Source: Marinobacter shengliensis
Lineage (GTDB): Bacteria; Pseudomonadota; Gammaproteobacteria; Pseudomonadales; Oleiphilaceae
Direction: 5' to 3'
Assembly: GCF_003007715.1 (NCBI RefSeq)
Contig: NZ_PXNO01000012.1
Span: 1 to 47,492, forward strand
DNA length: 47,492 bases
Both the position numbers and the translations under genes were made by a program. Positions 15,700-23,967 of the stretch are shown in pieces (position 1 is the first letter of the stretch; every line of letters begins with the position of its first letter). Below the pieces are notes generated by a model. The model was given only the letters and a program-made list of their open reading frames with translations. It was not told where the DNA came from and made no database searches.

Positions 15700-16077
15700 T
15701 CAACTGGCGGACGGCAGGTTGCCCCCGAGCATGTTTTCAACCACGGCGGCGTTATAGAAGGTTTCCACCGTGTGTATTTTGTCATTCCGGACACGAAACC
15801 AGACCGCAAGCCGCACGTCTCCGATCGGTTTGAAGTGGGTCTGGTAGTCCAGAATGGCGTAAACGTGTTCGCCGTCAGCGCTGAGCTGGCGAATAACCAG
15901 GTCTTTCTGGATGGCCGCCATGCCGAATTGGTACGCCAGCATGTCGTCGGGCCGGAGGAAACGCATGTTCGGCCCCACATATTCAAACCCCTCTTCAACC
16001 AGCAAGGCCTTTGCCCCATCAAAACGCTGGGCCTGAATGTCTGAAATGAACTGCGCCACGATGTCTTTGGGCTGCAT
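15700..16077 (-). CDS. NTF2-like / SnoaL-like protein
   Basis: 125 residues, ATG with CGGAG upstream. Pattern of the cone-shaped NTF2 fold: N-terminal helices (DIVAQFISDIQAQRFDGAKALL), a middle helix, then antiparallel strands (HVYAILDYQTHFKPIGDVRLAVWFRVRNDKIHTVETF). Such proteins are small hydrolases, isomerases or ligand binders, and the sequence gives no clear catalytic residue set. Cytoplasmic, probably dimeric. It is divergent from the fatty-acid transporter gene at 16277 and separated from the diguanylate cyclase by 110 bp. Confidence 0.8.
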   Translation of the reverse strand: MQPKDIVAQFISDIQAQRFDGAKALLVEEGFEYVGPNMRFLRPDDMLAYQFGMAAIQKDLVIRQLSADGEHVYAILDYQTHFKPIGDVRLAVWFRVRNDKIHTVETFYNAAVVENMLGGNLPSAS

Positions 16078-16276
16078 GAATAGACTCCGTTTTCAGAGTA
16101 GAGAGGATTCAGTACCTGAATCTACCAAATTAGTGCCTCAACATGTCAGTGCTATTTGAGCGACTCATCTGGCGCGCGTAAAGAGCACCTCCGACAAAAG
16201 AATGATCCCTACAGCATGCGTTTTTCCGTTTGATTGCTAAGCTTGTGATGACCCAAAAATAATAAAGGAGAACACC
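16078..16276. promoter_or_regulatory. Divergent promoter region NTF2-like gene / atoE
   Basis: 199 bp between divergent genes. An AAAGGAG ribosome-binding site at about 16264-16270 serves atoE. No palindromic operator stands out. Confidence 0.45.
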
Positions 16277-17584
16277 ATGTTAGACAGAGCATCCAAACCC
16301 TTTGTCAGTCTGGTGGAGAAGTACCTGCCAGACCCCTACCTGTTCGTTATTATCCTCACGCTACTGTCGTTCATCGCCGCCATGGTCTTTGAAGGCCATG
16401 GCCCGTTGGCGGTGATCGAGATGTGGGGTAATGGCTTCTGGAACCTGCTGACGTTCTCCATGCAGATGCTGCTGGTGCTGGTTACCGGGTTTATGCTGGC
16501 CAGCACTCCGTTAGTGCGCGGCATATTGAACCGGATTGCAGGCCTGGCAAGAACGCCTGGGCAGGCGATTGTGCTGGTTACCTTCGTGGCCCTGATTGCC
16601 AGCTGGATCAACTGGGGGTTCGGCCTGGTGGTGGGGGCGCTGTTTGCCAAAGCCCTGGCTCGGCAGATTCGGGTGCACTATCCGCTGCTGATCGCCAGCG
16701 CCTACTCCGGGTTTATCGTGTGGCACGGCGGGCTGGCGGGGTCCATTCCGCTGGTAATTGCCACCGATGGCCACTTCACGGAAAACGTGATCGGCGTTAT
16801 CGGTACCAGCGAGACCATTTTCGCGTTTTTTAACCTGGCCATCGTGGTGGCCCTGTTTATCGTGGTGCCGCTGGTTAACCGGCTCATGTTGCCCGAGGAA
16901 CGAGACAGCGTGTACGCAGACCCGAAAGTGCTGGACGACGAGCCAGACACTGCCGTTGTGATCAATCGCCCGGCGGACCACCTGGAAAACAGCAGGATTC
17001 TGGCGTGGCTGATTGGCTTCAGCGGCATCGCGTTCATCTTCCAGTATTTCATTAACGGTGGCGGCCTGAACCTGAACATCGTCAACTTCATGTTCCTGTT
17101 CCTGGCAATCATTCTACACCAGACTCCCAAACGCCTGCTGGCCAGTCTGAACGAGGCGGTTAAAGGTGGTTCCGGCATCGTGATTCAGTTCCCCTTCTAT
17201 GCAGGCATCATGGGGGTTATGACTGCATCCGGCCTGGCCGCCAGCATTTCCTCGGGCTTCGTTTCCATCGCCAGCGCGCAAAGCCTGCCTTTCTGGAGCT
17301 TTATCAGCGCGGGCCTGGTGAACATTTTTGTGCCGTCTGGGGGTGGGCAATGGGCGGTGCAGGCGCCGGTCATGCTGCCAGCTGCCCAGGAACTGGGTGC
17401 CGATATCCCCAGGGTTGCCATGGCGGTAGCCTGGGGTGACGCCTGGACCAACCTGCTGCAACCTTTCTGGGCCCTGCCCGTGCTGGCGATTGCCGGGCTG
17501 AAAGCCAAAGACATCATGGGCTATTGTCTGATGCTGCTGTTTATTACCGGCGCCATCATTAGCATCGGCCTGACCTGGCTTTAA
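16277..17584 (+). CDS. atoE: Short-chain fatty acid transporter (AtoE family)
   Basis: 435 residues, ATG with AAAGGAG upstream. Ten or more membrane helices. The order of conserved blocks fits the short-chain fatty acid transporter family: N-terminal FVSLVEKYLPDPYLFVIILTL, WINWGFGLVVGALFAK, HGGLAGSIPL, and the C-terminal FVPSGGGQWAVQAPVM and GDAWTNLLQPFWALPVL. It would import short-chain acids such as acetoacetate or butyrate. No ato catabolic genes are adjacent, so it stands alone, followed by a strong hairpin. The substrate is inferred from the family. Confidence 0.92.
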   Translation: MLDRASKPFVSLVEKYLPDPYLFVIILTLLSFIAAMVFEGHGPLAVIEMWGNGFWNLLTFSMQMLLVLVTGFMLASTPLVRGILNRIAGLARTPGQAIVLVTFVALIASWINWGFGLVVGALFAKALARQIRVHYPLLIASAYSGFIVWHGGLAGSIPLVIATDGHFTENVIGVIGTSETIFAFFNLAIVVALFIVVPLVNRLMLPEERDSVYADPKVLDDEPDTAVVINRPADHLENSRILAWLIGFSGIAFIFQYFINGGGLNLNIVNFMFLFLAIILHQTPKRLLASLNEAVKGGSGIVIQFPFYAGIMGVMTASGLAASISSGFVSIASAQSLPFWSFISAGLVNIFVPSGGGQWAVQAPVMLPAAQELGADIPRVAMAVAWGDAWTNLLQPFWALPVLAIAGLKAKDIMGYCLMLLFITGAIISIGLTWL

Positions 17585-17595
17585 CCCTCCCCCTG

Positions 17596-17629
17596 CCGGC
17601 TGTTGGCGAGGCTCTTCGCCAACAGCCGG
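17596..17629 (+). terminator. Hairpin after atoE
   Basis: Perfect 14-bp stem CCGGCTGTTGGCGA / TCGCCAACAGCCGG with a 6-base loop, starting 12 bases after the atoE stop. A short TACTTT tail follows rather than a full U tract. Likely transcription terminator. Confidence 0.75.
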
Positions 17630-17727
17630 TACTTTCCCGACGATATCCATAAATCCGGTTGTCGATTTCCATCAGCCCTGCCCGACTTACCAGTGAAGAC
17701 AACCCACAATCACTGGAGAAAGCTGGT

Positions 17728-18549
17728 ATGAGATACATGCTGATGCGCAAGGCCGATACAGACACTGAAAACGCCGTATTGCCGACCGAAGAGATCCTGC
17801 AGGCGATGGCTGACTACAACGAACGCATGCTGCACGCCGGGGTGTTCGTTGATGGCAATGGCTTGCGGCCAACCCGCGAAGGATGCCGCATACAGTTCCG
17901 TAATGGTGAACCAACGGTGGTGCGCGGCCCCTTTGAGCACACGGACGAACTGCTCGCGGGCTACAGCGTGCTTGAGGCGGATTCCCTGGAAGACGCCATC
18001 GCCTGGGCAAAGCAGTGGCCCCGGGAAGATTCCGACGGCAACGTAACCCTGGAGTTACGCCGTTACTTCACCCTGGAAGACTTTGAGCCCGGCGCCGCCC
18101 TTGAGAAACACCGCTCCATGGGAAATTTGCCCCGTGAAATGAACGTGCATGTGGCCTTTGGCGGCAATTGCCGGGAGGCGATGGAATTCTATGCTGAGGT
18201 AACCGCCGGCCATCTGGAAGCCATGATTACCTATGGAGAAACACCGGCAAAGGCGGATGTACCCGAAACGATGCACGGCCGCATTGTTCACTCCTCCCTG
18301 AACCTGAGGGGGCGCCGATTGATGGGGGCGGATATGGCAGGCGACTGCTATCAAGCACCCCAGGGCGCCCAGGTTCACCTGGATTACGCTGATACGGAGC
18401 GGGCAGAGCAGGTTTTCCAGGCGCTGTCTGAGGGAGGCACAACAATCATGCCATTTGAAGAGACGTTCTGGGCGCACCGGTTTGGAATGGTGAAGGACCG
18501 CTTTGGTGTTCAGTGGATGATCAGTGCCGAACTGGAGCAGTGTCAGTAG
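17728..18549 (+). CDS. YCII-VOC (PhnB-like) fusion protein
   Basis: 273 residues from ATG 17728, with TGGAGA upstream; an earlier start at 17659 lacks a ribosome-binding site and would add residues foreign to the family. Residues 1-115 are a YCII/DGPF-type domain: MRYMLMRKADTDTE, then RVVRGPFEHTDELLAGY-like block and the YSVLEADSLEDAIAWAKQWP segment. Residues 135-272 are a PhnB-like vicinal-oxygen-chelate domain (NVHVAFGGNCREAMEFYAEV, VHSSLNL, FGMVKDRFGVQWMI). Each domain occurs alone in many genomes; here one chain holds both. Cytoplasmic, no enzyme reaction can be assigned. Confidence 0.88.
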   Translation: MRYMLMRKADTDTENAVLPTEEILQAMADYNERMLHAGVFVDGNGLRPTREGCRIQFRNGEPTVVRGPFEHTDELLAGYSVLEADSLEDAIAWAKQWPREDSDGNVTLELRRYFTLEDFEPGAALEKHRSMGNLPREMNVHVAFGGNCREAMEFYAEVTAGHLEAMITYGETPAKADVPETMHGRIVHSSLNLRGRRLMGADMAGDCYQAPQGAQVHLDYADTERAEQVFQALSEGGTTIMPFEETFWAHRFGMVKDRFGVQWMISAELEQCQ

Positions 18550-18583
18550 GCCCGGCGTTCGGCCAGGCAAGTGCGCTACCCGG

Positions 18584-18617
18584 CAGGAGGTGTGGGGGTA
18601 ATGTCCCACACCTCCTG
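18584..18617. terminator. Bidirectional terminator hairpin
   Basis: Perfect 13-bp stem CAGGAGGTGTGGG / CCCACACCTCCTG with an 8-base loop, between the end of the YCII-VOC gene (plus) and the end of the Liv operon (minus). It can serve both strands. Confidence 0.75.
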
Positions 18618-18655
18618 TAGCCCGATGTGTTTGATGAACGCCGTACCGGCGGGAT

Positions 18656-19651
18656 TCACCCCAGGTTTTTGCGCAGGAATTTCTGGATTTCGCCGACGAT
18701 CCCGCTGCGGAACGCCAGTACGGTCAGCACGAAGATGCCGCCGAGGATCGGGTTCACCCAGTCCCGCAGTGGCCCCTGTGACAACTGGTATTCGATGTTG
18801 ACCACAAAGGTGGCGCCCACCACCGGGCCAAGCAAGGTGCCCATGCCGCCGACCAGTGTCATCAGGATGACCTCACCGGACATGTGCCAGTGGGCGTCGT
18901 TGAGCGAGGCCAGCTGGAACACCACCGATTTCATGGAACCCGCCAGGCCCGCCAGTGCCGCCGAAATCACGAACGCCAGCACTTTGTAGCGGTCCACGTT
19001 GTAACCGAGTGACACCGCGCGGGGTTCGTTCTGCTTGATGGCCTTGAGCACCTGACCATAGGGGCTGCTGACAATGCGCTGAACCAACAGGTAGCAACCG
19101 ATAAACACGGCCAGCACGAAGTAGTACATGTTCAGGTTTTTCGACAGGTCAATCAGCCCGAACAGGTGGCCCCGGGGGATGCCGTGCATGCCATCTTCAC
19201 CGCCGGTAAATTCCGACTGAACAAAGAAGAAATAGACCAGCTGGGCCAGGGCCAGGGTGACCATGGCAAAGTAGATGCCTTGCCGGCGAATGGACAACAA
19301 GGCGAACGCCAGGCCCAGGGCCGTTGCAACCAGCGTGCCTGCAATAATGCCCACTTCTGTGGTCAGGCCTGAATAATTGCTGAGCAGGTAACCGGTGGTG
19401 TAACCGCCGGTGGCGAGAAACGCGGCATGGCCAAAGGACAACAGCCCGGTAAAACCGAACAGCAGGTTAAAGGCCACCGCAAAGAGTGCGAAGCACAGGA
19501 TCTTCATCAGGAAGACCGGGTACATCGCGAATGGCGCCGCCAGCAGCAAGAGCAGCAGTACGCCGTTGAGGAGCATCTTCCGGCGATCCTGGGCCTTTTG
19601 CTGGTCGATGATCGCCTTTCGCACGTCGGCGGGATTAAAGGATTGGCTCAT
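18656..19651 (-). CDS. Branched-chain-type ABC transporter permease (LivM-like)
   Basis: 331 residues, ATG. Eight or nine membrane helices with the LivM signature FNLLFGFTGLLSFGHAAFLATGGYT near 60 and the cytoplasmic EAA-like loop around LKAIKQNEPRAVSLGYNVDRYKVLAFV. Second inner-membrane permease of a hydrophobic-amino-acid/carboxylate importer. It starts two bases after the LivH stop, so translation is probably coupled, and it is the last gene of the operon before the hairpin at 18584. Substrate unknown; the operon context with an acyl-CoA ligase favours an organic acid. Confidence 0.93.
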   Translation of the reverse strand: MSQSFNPADVRKAIIDQQKAQDRRKMLLNGVLLLLLLAAPFAMYPVFLMKILCFALFAVAFNLLFGFTGLLSFGHAAFLATGGYTTGYLLSNYSGLTTEVGIIAGTLVATALGLAFALLSIRRQGIYFAMVTLALAQLVYFFFVQSEFTGGEDGMHGIPRGHLFGLIDLSKNLNMYYFVLAVFIGCYLLVQRIVSSPYGQVLKAIKQNEPRAVSLGYNVDRYKVLAFVISAALAGLAGSMKSVVFQLASLNDAHWHMSGEVILMTLVGGMGTLLGPVVGATFVVNIEYQLSQGPLRDWVNPILGGIFVLTVLAFRSGIVGEIQKFLRKNLG

Positions 19652-19653
19652 GA

Positions 19654-20541
19654 TTATGCTTCCTTACCGAACAGGCCTGAGGGTCGGAACATCAACACCA
19701 CCACCATGACCAGGAAAATAACGGCAGACGACGCGGGTGGATAAAAGGTTTTGGTGAGGCCTTCAATCACACCCATCATAATGCCGGTGATAATCGCCCC
19801 GCCAATGGAGCCCATACCGCCGATCACCACCACGGCAAACACCACGATCAGTGTATTGGCGCCCATGCCGGGTGTGACGGAATAGATGGGTGCGGCAAGC
19901 ACACCGGCAAAAGCCGCCAGCGCCACACCAAAGCCGTAAGTGAGGCTGACCAGCAAGGGCACGTTGATGCCAAAGCCCTGCATGAGCTGGGAATCTTCCG
20001 TGCCGGCGCGCAAGTAGGCCCCCAGTTTGGTTTTTTCAATCATGAACCAGGTGCCGAAACACACCAGCAGCGCCACCACAATCACCCAGGCCCGGTAATA
20101 AGGCAGGAACATAAAATCCAGTTTAATGCCGCCCTTGAACATATCGGGCATGGCATAGCGCAGGCCAGACACACCGTAGATATTGGTGAGCACGCCCTGA
20201 ATAATCAGCGCCACCCCGAAGGTGAGCAACAGGCTGTAAATGTGATCTTGCCCGGCAATTCGCCGCAGCAGGAAATATTCAATCAGCACCCCAAACACGC
20301 CGACCAATAGCGGCGCCATAAACAGGGCGACCCAATAGTTGACGCCAAGGGTGTTGAACATAACCACCGTCAACAGGGCACCCAGCATGTACATGGCACC
20401 GTGGGCGAAGTTGATGATCTTCAGCAGGCCGAAGATGATGGCAAGGCCCAGGCTTAACAGGGCATAAAAGGCGCCATTGATGAACCCGATCAAAAGCTGA
20501 CCGGAGAGCACAGCAAGAGGGACGCCGAAAATCATGGTCAT
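19654..20541 (-). CDS. Branched-chain-type ABC transporter permease (LivH-like)
   Basis: 295 residues, ATG with GTGGAG upstream. Membrane protein with the LivH N-terminal pattern LLIGFINGAFYALLSLGLAIIFGLLKIINFAHG, the motif that pairs with LivM in the permease heterodimer. The C-terminal half includes VVVIGGMGSIGGAIITGIMMGVIEGL. It lies between the binding-protein gene (107 bases upstream, with a hairpin between) and livM. Confidence 0.93.
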   Translation of the reverse strand: MTMIFGVPLAVLSGQLLIGFINGAFYALLSLGLAIIFGLLKIINFAHGAMYMLGALLTVVMFNTLGVNYWVALFMAPLLVGVFGVLIEYFLLRRIAGQDHIYSLLLTFGVALIIQGVLTNIYGVSGLRYAMPDMFKGGIKLDFMFLPYYRAWVIVVALLVCFGTWFMIEKTKLGAYLRAGTEDSQLMQGFGINVPLLVSLTYGFGVALAAFAGVLAAPIYSVTPGMGANTLIVVFAVVVIGGMGSIGGAIITGIMMGVIEGLTKTFYPPASSAVIFLVMVVVLMFRPSGLFGKEA

Positions 20542-20599
20542 GGGTTTAACTCCACAAGCAGCACGTACGTTGGTATTGAGCTTGTTGGCTCAGTGATAT

Positions 20600-20637
20600 G
20601 CCGGGCGCACCCTGCCCTGTTGCAGGGCGCGCCCGGC
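20600..20637 (-). promoter_or_regulatory. Intercistronic hairpin between binding-protein and permease genes
   Basis: Outer arms GCCGGGCGC / GCGCCCGGC (20600-20608, 20629-20637) enclose a second stem GCCCTG / CAGGGC. The minus-strand RNA would form a very stable stem just after the binding-protein stop. Such hairpins commonly cause partial termination or protect the upstream mRNA, raising binding protein over permease. Confidence 0.7.
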
Positions 20638-20648
20638 TTTCCTCAGCC

Positions 20649-21860
20649 TCAGTTAGTCACCAGTTTGCACTTGCTCTCAGAGAGTGGGCGGTAGGCTTCG
20701 TCGGCCGGAATGGTCCGCAGGATCTTGTACAGATCCCATTCGTTCTTGGACTCCGCCGGTGTTTTCACCTCGGCCAGATACATGTCGTGCACCATCCGGC
20801 CGTCCTCGCGGATACGACCATTGGTGGCGAACATGTCGTTGATGGGTGTGTCCATCATCTGCTTGCGAACGGTTTGGGCATCGTCCGAGCCTGCCGCGGC
20901 TACCGCATTCAGGTAATGCAGGGTGCTGGAATAGATACCCGCATGCACCATGGTGGGCCGCACACCGGTTTCTTTCATGAAGCGGTCTGACCACTCACGG
21001 GTGGCATCGTTCATGTCCCAGTACCACCCGGTGGTGAGCTGGATACCTTGCGCTGTGTCGACACCCAGCGCATGCACGTCGGTCAGGAACAGCAGCAAGG
21101 CGGCCAGGGTTTGGCCCGCCTGGGTAACACCGAATTCACTGGCGGTGGTGATGGCGTTGGTGGTGTCTGAACCGGCGTTGGCCAGGCCAACGACATCCGC
21201 ACCGGAAGCCTGGGCCTGTAGCACGAAGGAGGAGAAATCCTGGGTCGGGAACGGATGGCGAACAGAACCGACGATCTCACCTCCGTTGGCCTCCACCACG
21301 CGGGTAACGTCTGCTTCCAGGGCGTGGCCGAAGGCGTAGTCTGCAGTCATCAGGTACCAGCTCTTGCCGCCCTCTTTAACCACCGCACTGGCGGTGCCGT
21401 TGGCCAGCGGATAGGTGTCATACACATAGTGGATGTGGTTGGGGGTGCAGTGCTCATTGGTGATGCTTGAGGCGGCAGAACCGGAGACAATGCCCAGTCT
21501 GTCGTTTTCTTCAAGGATCTTGCTGACTGCGATGGTGACAGACGAAGCCACCAGGCCGGCAACCATGTCTACCTTGTCGTTTTCCACCCAGCGTCGAACC
21601 GTGCTGGAAGACGCATCGGGGTTGTTACGGTCATCGGCACTGAGAACTTCGATCTTGGCGCCGTTCACAGTGCCACCGAAATCCTTGATGGCCATCTGCA
21701 AGGCCTTGAGGCCATTGGGGCCCGCCAGGTCACGATAGGTACCAGACATATCGGCCAGGTAGCCGATCTTCACCGTATTGTCGGAAATGGCCGCCTGCGC
21801 GCCACTCACCATCAGAGCTGAGGCAACGGCTGAGGTCAGAAGCTTTTTGGTCATTGTCAT
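20649..21860 (-). CDS. ABC transporter substrate-binding protein (LivK-like)
   Basis: 403 residues, ATG with CGGAG upstream. A Sec signal peptide at 1-23 ends in SGAQA before AISDNTVKIGYLADMSG. The rest is a type I periplasmic-binding fold of the Peripla_BP_6 group (AIKDFGGTVNGAKIEVLSADDRNNPD region, ADVVGLANAGSDT). It captures the substrate in the periplasm for the LivH/LivM permease. Binding pockets in this family take amino acids, urea, amides or aromatic and aliphatic acids; nothing in the sequence lets me choose. Placed between the ATPase genes and the permease genes. Confidence 0.92.
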   Translation of the reverse strand: MTMTKKLLTSAVASALMVSGAQAAISDNTVKIGYLADMSGTYRDLAGPNGLKALQMAIKDFGGTVNGAKIEVLSADDRNNPDASSSTVRRWVENDKVDMVAGLVASSVTIAVSKILEENDRLGIVSGSAASSITNEHCTPNHIHYVYDTYPLANGTASAVVKEGGKSWYLMTADYAFGHALEADVTRVVEANGGEIVGSVRHPFPTQDFSSFVLQAQASGADVVGLANAGSDTTNAITTASEFGVTQAGQTLAALLLFLTDVHALGVDTAQGIQLTTGWYWDMNDATREWSDRFMKETGVRPTMVHAGIYSSTLHYLNAVAAAGSDDAQTVRKQMMDTPINDMFATNGRIREDGRMVHDMYLAEVKTPAESKNEWDLYKILRTIPADEAYRPLSESKCKLVTN

Positions 21861-21939
21861 TATTGTATCTCCGCTACTGTCTTGCGTTGGTTGATGTTGT
21901 TGGAGTTATTGGTTTTGTTGCACCTGTTCTATCCGGAGT

Positions 21940-22662
21940 TCAGACCCCCAAATAGCCGTCCAGCACCGATTGTTTGGCACTCAGTTCATCGGCGTGGATT
22001 TCTTCCACAATCTGCCCATGCTCAACCACGTAATGCCGGTCAGCCAGCGGGGCTGCAAAGTGGAAATTCTGTTCAACCAGTATGATGGTCAGGCCTTTCT
22101 CTTTGAGCGCCATCAGCACCTCGCCCAGCTTCTCTACGATCACAGGTGCAAGCCCTTCTGTGATCTCATCGAGCAGGAGCATGTTGGCGCCGGTGCGCAG
22201 GATACGGGCCATCGCCAGCATCTGCTGCTCACCACCGGACAGCTTGGTGCCCTGGCTGAACCGACGTTCATACAGGTTGGGGAACATGTTGTAGATGTCT
22301 TCCAGGCTCATGCCGCCACTGCGCACCACCGGCGGCAAAGTGAGGTTTTCCTGGACGTTGAGAGATGAAAAAATGCCCCGATGTTCGGGGCAATACCCCA
22401 CTCCCAACCTCGCAATATGGTGCGGCGCGCACTGCATGGTTTCTTCGCCGTTGATCATGATGGACCCGGTGCGGCGGCCCACCATATTCATAATGGCCTT
22501 GAGGGTGGTGCTGCGGCCGGCGCCGTTGCGGCCAAGCAGGGTGACCAGCTCGCCACGCTTAACCACCAGGTCGACCCCGTGGAGAATGTGAGATTCGCCG
22601 TAAAAGGCGTGCAGGCCAGACACCCGCAACTGTTCGTAGTCTTTCTGGGGATTCTGGCTCAT
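21940..22662 (-). CDS. ABC transporter ATP-binding protein (LivF-like) with Lys-to-Arg Walker A
   Basis: 240 residues from ATG 22662, which overlaps the LivG stop as ATGA; a longer frame to 22821 runs inside livG and is rejected. ABC signature LSGGEQQ, Q-loop region and switch His (LVEQNFHF type) are present. Walker A reads GRNGAGRST: the catalytic lysine of GKS/T is Arg (codon CGC). Walker B reads LLLDEITEG, with Ile in place of the usual Pro after DE. The nucleotides are clear at this place, so it is not a frame artefact. The Liv dimer has a second ATPase (LivG) with an intact site, so an asymmetric pair is possible. Confidence 0.9.
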   Translation of the reverse strand: MSQNPQKDYEQLRVSGLHAFYGESHILHGVDLVVKRGELVTLLGRNGAGRSTTLKAIMNMVGRRTGSIMINGEETMQCAPHHIARLGVGYCPEHRGIFSSLNVQENLTLPPVVRSGGMSLEDIYNMFPNLYERRFSQGTKLSGGEQQMLAMARILRTGANMLLLDEITEGLAPVIVEKLGEVLMALKEKGLTIILVEQNFHFAAPLADRHYVVEHGQIVEEIHADELSAKQSVLDGYLGV

Positions 22663-23462
22663 TGTGCTGCCTCCGCCTGCTCGGCGGGACTCTTGCCACC
22701 GCGTTCTCCGCTGCCATCGCTGCCCATGTACACTTCGCGCACTCTCGGGTCTGCAGAGACCGCTTGATAATCGCCTTCCGTCAGCACAGCACCCTGGGCC
22801 AGCACCGTAATGCGGTCGCACAATTTGCTGACCACACTCAGGTTGTGCTCCACCATCAAGACGGTGCGGCCTGCGGCGGCCTTGCGCACCAACTCCACCA
22901 CCCGCTCTACGTCTTCCGAGCCCATGCCCTGGGTTGGTTCGTCCAGCAACAGCAGCTTGGGCTCCATCGCCAGGGTGGTGGCCAGTTCCAGCGCGCGCTT
23001 GCGGCCATAGGCCAGTTCTACGGTGGTGGTGTTGGCAAATTCGATAAGGCCGACGGAATCGAGCAATTCCATGCAGCGCTGGTTCAGCCTGTTCAGGGAG
23101 GCGCCGGATTTCCAGAAGCTGAATGACGTGCCCTCTGCGGTTTGCAACGCAATGCGGATATTCTCCAGCGCCGTCATATGGGGAAACACCGCCGATATCT
23201 GGAAAGAGCGGACGATACCCTTACGGGCAATGGCGGCAGACTTCAGGGAGGTAATGTCTTCACCGTGGTAGAGGATCTGGCCTCTGGTCGGGCTCAGGAA
23301 TTTGGTCAGCAGGTTAAAGACCGTGGTCTTGCCCGCGCCATTGGGCCCGATCAGTGCATGGATATCACCCTGCCGGACCTGCAGGTTGACGTTATCAACC
23401 GCTACAAATCCTTTGAATTCCTTGACCAGGTTACGGGTCTCGAGAACGTACTGTTCACTCAT
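22659..23462 (-). CDS. ABC transporter ATP-binding protein (LivG-like)
   Basis: 267 residues from ATG 23462, with AAGGTG upstream; the alternative GTG at 23474 would use that ribosome-binding site as coding sequence. Walker A GPNGAGKTT is canonical, Walker B is LLLLDEPTQGM, and the signature is LAYGRKRALE, the usual LivG variant of LSGGQ. A hydrophilic tail of about 20 residues (GSGERGGKSPAEQAEAAQ) extends beyond the family core. First gene of the importer part, 89 bases downstream of the thioesterase gene with a palindromic operator between them. Confidence 0.93.
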   Translation of the reverse strand: MSEQYVLETRNLVKEFKGFVAVDNVNLQVRQGDIHALIGPNGAGKTTVFNLLTKFLSPTRGQILYHGEDITSLKSAAIARKGIVRSFQISAVFPHMTALENIRIALQTAEGTSFSFWKSGASLNRLNQRCMELLDSVGLIEFANTTTVELAYGRKRALELATTLAMEPKLLLLDEPTQGMGSEDVERVVELVRKAAAGRTVLMVEHNLSVVSKLCDRITVLAQGAVLTEGDYQAVSADPRVREVYMGSDGSGERGGKSPAEQAEAAQ

Positions 23463-23516
23463 GAGCCACTTCACCTTTTGTTATTGTTGTATTTAACAAT
23501 CAACCCACAGATTAGA

Positions 23517-23538
23517 TTGACGTATACGTAAACGTCAA
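23517..23538. promoter_or_regulatory. Palindromic operator upstream of livG
   Basis: A 22-bp dyad with perfect arms TTGACG / CGTCAA and a TACGTAAACGT core, 55 bases upstream of the livG start. The stretch TATACGTAAACGTCAA matches TTTACGTAAAGGTAAA at 25679-25694 in 13 of 16 positions. ACGT-centred dyads of this kind are reported for MerR-family regulators of acyl-CoA and branched-chain catabolism such as LiuR; the regulator here is not in the window. Confidence 0.6.
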
Positions 23539-23550
23539 GAACAAACTTGG

Positions 23551-23967
23551 TTATTTTTCCGGCGGTATGGAATAGGTCATGGTGGAGTGCGCAACGGGCT
23601 CTTCCGAGCCCTCGGAATACACAAACACTTCACCCACACCGATGGTTCGCCCCACCTTGAGAATGGTCGCCCTGGCCCAGATAGGCGCATGAGCCACGGG
23701 TTTTCTAAGGAAGTTGATATTCAGGTTGGTGGTGACGGCCAAAGGCACCAGGCCAATCTTGCTGAGCAACGCGGCATACATGGCAACATCGGCCAGCCCC
23801 ATCATGGCGGGGCCAGACACGGTTCCCCCGGGGCGCAGGTGTTCTTCTTCTACCTCCAGCTTCATTTCTGCCCAGCCATCACCCAGTTCCTGCAGGGTGC
23901 CGTATGAGGCCCCCTGCGGAAACTGCTCTTCAAGGAAATAGCGCAGCTCCTCAAAGGTAATCTTCAT
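23551..23967 (-). CDS. PaaI-type hotdog-fold thioesterase
   Basis: 138 residues, ATG overlapping the ligase stop as ATGA. Hotdog fold with the block HLRPGGTVSGPAMMGLADVAMYAALLSKIG, in which the Gly-Gly-T/SGP turn and following acidic helix resemble the active site of PaaI-family acyl-CoA thioesterases, and NLNINFLRKP as the typical dimer strand. It would hydrolyse an acyl-CoA, probably rescuing stalled intermediates made by the ligase encoded just upstream. Cytoplasmic, likely tetrameric. Confidence 0.88.
   Translation of the reverse strand: MKITFEELRYFLEEQFPQGASYGTLQELGDGWAEMKLEVEEEHLRPGGTVSGPAMMGLADVAMYAALLSKIGLVPLAVTTNLNINFLRKPVAHAPIWARATILKVGRTIGVGEVFVYSEGSEEPVAHSTMTYSIPPEK

Noticed and set aside
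16511..17650. Minus-strand open frames over atoE
   Set aside because: Antisense to a clear transporter gene; composition is that of shadow frames.
22663..22821. Longer N-terminus for the LivF-like protein
   Set aside because: It would lie within livG in another frame; the ATGA overlap start at 22662 fits the family alignment.
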